From the NCBI GenBank assembly GCA_009840715.1, contig VXNE01000400.1:1-10154 (forward strand): a stretch of 10,154 nt of DNA, in the 5' to 3' direction. Made by a program: the position numbers and the translations under genes. This DNA is from Gammaproteobacteria bacterium (GTDB lineage Bacteria; Pseudomonadota; Gammaproteobacteria; Pseudomonadales; Azotimanducaceae). This document shows positions 6,467 to 10,154 of this stretch, piece by piece (the first letter of the stretch is position 1; each line of letters opens with the position of its first letter). Under the pieces are notes generated by a model, which saw only the letters and a program-made list of their open reading frames with translations, was not told where the DNA came from and did not search any database.

Positions 6467-7929
6467 AGCGGCTGGCACCGGCCGTTTGCGTCTGCGTGGC
6501 CCTCGCCGCCGCGGGGGAACCCCTCGTGGTCGCGAGCAAGGACTTCAACGAGTCCTACATCCTGGGCGAGATCATGGCGCAGCTCCTCGAGTCGGACGGT
6601 TTCGAGGTGGAGCGGCGTTTCGGCCTCGGCGGCACGCTGATCTGCTACGAGGCCCTGCGCACGGGGGAGATCGACCTCTACGCCGAGTACACGGGCACGC
6701 TCGCGACGGCAATTCTGAGGCGGCCCGACCGTTCCGGCGTCGATGCGCTCAACGAGGCGCTGGCGCAGGAGGGCCTGACGCTCCTGCCCGGCTTCGGTTT
6801 CAACAACACCTACGCGCTGGCCGTGCCCCGCACGCTGGCGTTGGCCCGAGGCCTCGAGACGATCTCCGGGCTCGTCGACCATGCCGACCTCCGCATCGCC
6901 GTGTCCCACGAGTTCCTGGAACGCGAAGACGGCTGGCCGGGGCTCTCCAGCGCGTACGGCTTCGACCGGTTCGTCGACGGCATCGAGCACGGGCTCGCCT
7001 ACCAGGCCCTGGAAGAAGGGACCATCGACCTCACCGACGCCTACTCCACCGACGGCGAACTCGTGCGCTACGACCTCGTCGTCCTCCGGGACGACCGGGG
7101 CTTTTTCCCGCGTTACCTGGCCGCGCCCCTCGTCCGGGCTGACCTTCCCGAGCGCGCGAAGGAGCGGCTGCGGACCGTGGCCGCCACCCTGGACGACGCC
7201 GCCATGCAGGCGCTCAACGCGTCGGTGCTGTTCGACGACGCAAGTTTCGCCGAGGCTGCTGCCGGCTACCTGGAAGGGATCGGCATCGCGGGCGACCGGT
7301 CGGGTTCGGAACTGTGGCCGCAACTTTGGCGGAACACCCTGCGTCACCTCGAACTCACCGTGATGGCGCTCGTGCCGGCGACGGTGGTCGGCATCGGCCT
7401 CGGCCTGCTCGTCTTCCGCGTCGCGTGGCTGGCCCGGTCGGTCGTCTACGCGACCGGGCTCCTGCAGACAATCCCCTCGATCGCGCTGCTCGCGTTCATG
7501 ATTCCCCTGTTCGGGATCGGCGTCACGCCGGCCATCGTCGCGCTGTTCCTCTACTCGCTGCTGCCGATCGTCCGCAACACGGTGACGGCGCTCTCGACCA
7601 TCGACCCCGTGCTCCAGCGCGTGTCGCTAGCGATGGGCCTGACGCGCGCGCAACGGTTGCGGCACGTCTTCGTACCCCTGGCGACGCCCAGCATGCTCGC
7701 GGGGATCCGCACGGCGGCGGTCATCAGCATCGGCACCGCCACGCTCGCCGCGTTCATCGGGGCCGGCGGGCTGGGCGATCCCATCGTCACCGGCCTCGCC
7801 CTCAACGACCACGGGCTCATCCTGCAGGGCGCCCTGCCGGCCGCCCTGCTCGCGATCTTCACGGAGTTCGCCCTGGAGGGACTCGAACGGCTGCTGTCCC
7901 CCCGGCACCTGCGGGCGGCGGGAGTCTGA
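6463..7929 (+). CDS. Fused substrate-binding protein and permease of a betaine/choline/ergothioneine-type ABC importer
   Basis: The 488-residue protein starts at a GTG (6463) that overlaps the ATPase stop as GTGA, with no Shine-Dalgarno sequence, which implies translational coupling. Residues 1-18 form a signal-peptide-like segment. Residues about 20-278 are an OpuAC-type (PF04069) binding domain, shown by VVASKDFNESYILGEI (22-37), GLGGT at 54-58, the family motif YAEYTGT (73-79) and DAYSTDGEL (192-200). From about 290 to 478 comes an ABC permease domain (PF00528-like) with about five membrane segments. Its ATPase-coupling loop is MGLTRAQRLRHVFVPLATPS (391-410). The periplasmic binding domain is therefore N-terminal to the permease. 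Known fusions of this class, such as Lactococcus OpuABC and EgtU, have the opposite order. With the signal peptide outside and five membrane spans, the topology is consistent. The ligand is not determinable from sequence alone. Confidence 0.92.
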   Translation: MKRLAPAVCVCVALAAAGEPLVVASKDFNESYILGEIMAQLLESDGFEVERRFGLGGTLICYEALRTGEIDLYAEYTGTLATAILRRPDRSGVDALNEALAQEGLTLLPGFGFNNTYALAVPRTLALARGLETISGLVDHADLRIAVSHEFLEREDGWPGLSSAYGFDRFVDGIEHGLAYQALEEGTIDLTDAYSTDGELVRYDLVVLRDDRGFFPRYLAAPLVRADLPERAKERLRTVAATLDDAAMQALNASVLFDDASFAEAAAGYLEGIGIAGDRSGSELWPQLWRNTLRHLELTVMALVPATVVGIGLGLLVFRVAWLARSVVYATGLLQTIPSIALLAFMIPLFGIGVTPAIVALFLYSLLPIVRNTVTALSTIDPVLQRVSLAMGLTRAQRLRHVFVPLATPSMLAGIRTAAVISIGTATLAAFIGAGGLGDPIVTGLALNDHGLILQGALPAALLAIFTEFALEGLERLLSPRHLRAAGV

Positions 7930-8307
7930 CTACCGACCGAGAGGCTGCGCCATGTGCAGCAGCACGCCGGCCGGGTCCCAGATGTAGGTGACGAGCGCGC
8001 CGTAGTCCTCTTCCTTCGGAGGGTTTACGCGGGGCGGACCCCCGAAGGAGCCCTGGTCTATCACGCGCTTTGCGTGCTCGTACCAGGCCGTGGCGTCCTC
8101 GACGGTGACGTGCAGCATCGAGTTCTCGCACCATTGCCGGTTGTAGTAGCGCTGCAGGAAGAAGGGACAGCCGCCGAGTTCGAGTTCCGCCAGGCCGTCG
8201 CGTTCCCAGTTCAAGGTGCACCCCAGGGCGACGTAGAAGTCGCGCGAGTCCTCGAAGTTGCGAGTGCCGACGAAGGTCCGGACTCCGGATGCGTCTAGAT
8301 TCGCCAT
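7930..8307 (-). CDS. VOC-superfamily (glyoxalase/bleomycin-resistance fold) protein
   Basis: This 125-residue protein shows the paired beta-alpha-beta-beta-beta modules of the vicinal oxygen chelate superfamily: GVRTFVGTRNFEDSRDFYVA near the N-terminus, LAELELGGCPFFL at 39-51, SMLHVTVEDATAWYEHAK at 63-80, and the strand YIWDPAGVLLHMAQ at 108-121. Its length is typical of bleomycin-resistance-like members. His66 and His118 stand where metal ligands occur in glyoxalase-type enzymes, but the first-strand ligand position has no His, Glu or Gln that I can align confidently, so a metal enzyme and a non-metal binding protein are both possible. The substrate is unknown. The ATG at 8305-8307 is preceded by a weak GGGA. 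The TAG stop (complement of 7930-7932) directly abuts the TGA of the fused importer gene. It is transcribed divergently from the methyltransferase gene with an 80-base gap. Confidence 0.83.
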   Translation of the reverse strand: MANLDASGVRTFVGTRNFEDSRDFYVALGCTLNWERDGLAELELGGCPFFLQRYYNRQWCENSMLHVTVEDATAWYEHAKRVIDQGSFGGPPRVNPPKEEDYGALVTYIWDPAGVLLHMAQPLGR

Positions 8308-8387
8308 CGTGCGATCCCGGTTGCAGCGGCTCAAGTGGCACAATCTAGGGGAACGCCCGCCCGGCCGCCACATCCGCACCTTCCCCG

Positions 8388-9371
8388 ATGCCCATCCCGA
8401 TCGACACTCGCGCGGCCGCCGACCTGTCTCCCAGGCTGGACGAGGCACTGACCCTGGTCGTGTACGAGTTCGACGGGCTCGACGGCGACCGGCAATACCG
8501 CAATGCCTTCGCCCGGGTGCTGAAGCCCGACCCCCTGCAACGCGTCCCCATGCTCGGGACGGACCAGCGCGACCTGTTCGCTCCGGTCGTGCGCAAGCTG
8601 GTCTCGGCGACCGTGCCGCCGCGCGGCCACCTGCTCGACCTCGGCGGCGGCGACGGCCAGACGTTCGCGCTGCTCGCGGACCGGTTCCCTGAACGCACGC
8701 GCGTTTCGGTGCTCGAACCGAACGCCGGCTACGCGGAGGACTACCTGCGCTACCTCCGCACGCAAGCGCACCTCGACGCGGGTTCCGTCATGGTGACGGG
8801 ATTCGACCGGGTCGACGCCTGCGAGCCGCCTCCACCGCCCGACGGCAGCGTCGATCTCGTCCTGGCGGTGCACATGCTCTACTTCCTCGCCGACCCCCGC
8901 GCGGCCCTCGTGCGCATGGCGCGGTTCCTGAAACCCGGGGGCGCGCTCTGCGTAGTCGTGGCCGACGAGACGCACGGCTACACGGGCCGGTCGCTGGGCG
9001 CGTTCCTGGACTGCGGCGGCGCGGCGCCATCCGGCGTTCGACCCGCCACGGTCGCGGAACGGGAGTCGCTCGTGGCCGGCGCCCTCCCCGACCTGCTCGC
9101 CGCCGCGCTGCCCGGCGCGGAGTTCGAGTTCGATAGCGATCGCCAGCCGAGCCGCCTCTACGGGCATACCCTCGCGGATGTCATCGCCCTGTCGGGCATC
9201 GCGGAGCTGGCCGGTGTCGAGGGCACGGACAAGTTCGGCGCCGCTGCGGACCTCCTGCGCCGGACACCCGAAGCCGTGGACCTGCGCATCGAGGACGACG
9301 GTCCGCGCAAGGGCATGTGGAGCGTCGCGCAGCCCCAGTACCTGGCGGTCCTGCGCCGCGCCGACTTGTGA
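8388..9371 (+). CDS. Class I SAM-dependent methyltransferase, substrate unknown
   Basis: The 327-residue protein has a Rossmann-type methyltransferase core in its middle. Motif I is LLDLGGGDG (82-90), the acidic residue ending strand 2 is Glu110 (VLEPN), the strand 4 region VDLVLAVHMLYF is at 155-166, and LKPGG is at 181-185. The N-terminal 75 residues look helical and contain YEFDGLDGDRQYRNAF, perhaps a substrate-binding cap. The 120 residues after the core are an additional C-terminal domain not typical of minimal methyltransferases. The layout is loosely reminiscent of histamine N-methyltransferase-like proteins, but I cannot assign a substrate. A run of five prolines at 147-151 marks a loop. 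The ATG at 8388 lacks a Shine-Dalgarno sequence; upstream frame extension is short and unconvincing. It is followed after 65 bases by the isomerase-like gene in the same direction, so the two may share a transcript. Confidence 0.82.
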   Translation: MPIPIDTRAAADLSPRLDEALTLVVYEFDGLDGDRQYRNAFARVLKPDPLQRVPMLGTDQRDLFAPVVRKLVSATVPPRGHLLDLGGGDGQTFALLADRFPERTRVSVLEPNAGYAEDYLRYLRTQAHLDAGSVMVTGFDRVDACEPPPPPDGSVDLVLAVHMLYFLADPRAALVRMARFLKPGGALCVVVADETHGYTGRSLGAFLDCGGAAPSGVRPATVAERESLVAGALPDLLAAALPGAEFEFDSDRQPSRLYGHTLADVIALSGIAELAGVEGTDKFGAAADLLRRTPEAVDLRIEDDGPRKGMWSVAQPQYLAVLRRADL

Positions 9372-9423
9372 TTCGCGGAGCACTCGACCGACAATCGCCG
9401 CACGAAGGCCCGCGCGATCGCAC

Positions 9424-9428
9424 AGGAA
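9424..9428 (+). promoter_or_regulatory. Ribosome binding site deciding a TTG start
   Basis: AGGAA at 9424-9428 lies 8 bases upstream of TTG at 9437-9439. The open frame continues upstream to about 9317 with an ATG inside the previous gene, but this site plus the family's usual N-terminus (ATIDFYWDI) supports the TTG as the real start. Confidence 0.6.
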
Positions 9429-9436
9429 CTCATCGA

Positions 9437-10060
9437 TTGGCCACCATCGACTTCTACTGGGACATCGGCAGCACGAACACGTACTTCGCGCTCCATCTCA
9501 TCCGCCCCATCGCTGCGAAGCACGGTGCAAGAATCGTGATGCGTCCCTTCAACCTGGGGTTCGTCTTCCGCCATCACAACTACGTCCTGCGGGACGAGCC
9601 GGCCGCCAAGCTTCGCAACCGCGGCCGCGACCTCGCCCGCTGGGCGGAGAAGTACGGCCTGCCGTTCCGCGTCCCGGACCGGTTTCCGATCAAGACGAGC
9701 CGGCCCCTGCGCGGCGCCCTGGCGGCACGCGAACTCGGCGCCGAGACGCCGTATGTCGACGCGATCTTCGCCCGCTACTGGGAACGGAACGACGCCTCGA
9801 TCACGGAGGTGGAGGGCATGCGCGCCGTGGCGGCGGAAGTCGGCCTGGACCCCGACACGTTCGTCGCGCTGTGCGACGGCCCCGGGATGCGCCAGGCCCT
9901 CATCGACGAGACCCAGGCCGCGCTCGCGCGCGGCGTCTTCGGCGCGCCATCCTTTTTCATCGGCGACGAACTCTTCTGGGGCAAGGACCGCATGGAGTTC
10001 ATCGACGACGAGCTCTCGCGGCTCGGACAGACCACACGCAACAAGGAGAAGCCAGCATGA
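9437..10060 (+). CDS. 2-hydroxychromene-2-carboxylate isomerase-like protein (DsbA/kappa-GST fold)
   Basis: This 207-residue protein belongs to the HCCA isomerase / kappa-class glutathione transferase family. Members use glutathione at a thioredoxin-fold active site and act in naphthalene and other aromatic degradation, though many are uncharacterised. Strand 1 is IDFYWDIGSTNTYFA (residues 4-18), with Ser12 at the position of the catalytic serine. The usual Pro after that serine is Thr here. The C-terminal thioredoxin-fold half contains GVFGAPSFFIGDELFWGKDR (166-185), including the cis-Pro at 171 and the family's FWGKDR signature. The helical insertion in between has GLPFRVPDRFP. The TTG start is supported by AGGAA 8 bases upstream. 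The stop overlaps the ATG of the acyl-CoA dehydrogenase gene (ATGA), so the pair is translationally coupled and probably acts in the same catabolic route; the substrate is unknown. Confidence 0.85.
   Translation: MATIDFYWDIGSTNTYFALHLIRPIAAKHGARIVMRPFNLGFVFRHHNYVLRDEPAAKLRNRGRDLARWAEKYGLPFRVPDRFPIKTSRPLRGALAARELGAETPYVDAIFARYWERNDASITEVEGMRAVAAEVGLDPDTFVALCDGPGMRQALIDETQAALARGVFGAPSFFIGDELFWGKDRMEFIDDELSRLGQTTRNKEKPA
10043..10048 (+). promoter_or_regulatory. Strong Shine-Dalgarno sequence for the acyl-CoA dehydrogenase gene
   Basis: AAGGAG lies 8 bases before the ATG at 10057, inside the last codons of the isomerase-like gene. It is the best ribosome binding site in the window and supports the start of the truncated downstream gene. 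Confidence 0.7.
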
Positions 10061-10154
10061 TCGATTTCGAGATACCGGAAGACGCCCTGGCCATACGCAA
10101 CAAGGTCCGGACGTTCGTGCAGGAGGAGTGTCACCCGGCCGAGGAAGTCTGTAC
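10057..10154 (+). CDS. Acyl-CoA dehydrogenase, N-terminal fragment (cut by window end)
   Basis: Only 32 codons are present before the window ends. They read MIDFEIPEDALAIRNKVRTF and continue with VQEECHPAEE, which is the usual first helix of FAD-dependent acyl-CoA dehydrogenases of the subgroup starting M-DFEIPE. The protein oxidises acyl-CoA thioesters to enoyl-CoA if the family call holds; the catalytic base and FAD motifs lie outside the window, so chain-length preference cannot be judged. The ATG overlaps the stop of the isomerase-like gene and has AAGGAG 8 bases upstream. The pairing points to an operon for degradation of a CoA-activated compound. Confidence 0.78.
   Translation, partial: MIDFEIPEDALAIRNKVRTFVQEECHPAEEVC

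Noticed and set aside
8321..8349. TTGCAG with a downstream AT-containing patch (AATCTA) as a methyltransferase promoter
   Set aside because: No -10 box of reasonable quality sits at 16-18 base spacing; the match is no better than chance.
8336..8350. TGGCAC at 8336-8341 resembling a sigma-54 -24 element upstream of the methyltransferase gene
   Set aside because: The matching -12 TTGC box is absent at the required spacing (the sequence there is AGGG), so a sigma-54 promoter is not supported.

Overview
The window is high-GC bacterial chromosome (roughly 70% by eye, with strong G/C third-position preference). A recognisable sbcB gene (exonuclease I), a YihG-type acyltransferase and a COG4324-type aminopeptidase lipoprotein point to a high-GC gammaproteobacterium. 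The family or genus cannot be fixed from the sequence. Nothing mobile, no RNA gene, no CRISPR array and no origin is visible; coding density is very high, and the longest gap between genes is about 90 bases.

Layout. (1) Positions 1-591 hold the 3' part of a coiled-coil protein gene on the + strand. It converges with a minus-strand acyltransferase (600-1490). (2) A 90-base divergent intergenic region separates the acyltransferase from a + strand putative zinc aminopeptidase lipoprotein (1581-2696). (3) Then comes a tightly packed + strand block: a DASS/SLC13-family anion transporter (2730-4295), exonuclease I (4299-5732), an ABC ATPase (5729-6466) and a substrate-binding/permease fusion (6463-7929). 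Spacings are 3 nt, an ATGA overlap and a GTGA overlap, so these four genes are probably one transcription unit. (4) A minus-strand glyoxalase-fold (VOC) protein (7930-8307) converges on that operon with no base between the stop codons. (5) Divergent from it, a + strand SAM-dependent methyltransferase (8388-9371) is followed by a DsbA-fold 2-hydroxychromene-2-carboxylate isomerase-like protein (9437-10060), whose end overlaps the start of an acyl-CoA dehydrogenase (10057 to window end).

How the genes fit together. The ATPase and the fusion protein make a complete importer of the glycine betaine/choline/carnitine/ergothioneine class from only two genes. The fusion has its periplasmic binding domain in front of the permease. 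The DASS carrier next door would import dicarboxylates or sulfate with sodium. sbcB sits between the two transport functions with no obvious functional link. The isomerase and acyl-CoA dehydrogenase pair looks like the start of a catabolic or CoA-ester operon that continues beyond the window.

Most of the window is ordinary housekeeping and metabolic sequence. The items most worth a second look are the binding-protein/permease fusion with its CBS-less ATPase, the odd placement of sbcB, and a candidate leaderless promoter in front of the transporter operon. I saw no convincing evidence of a wholly new system.
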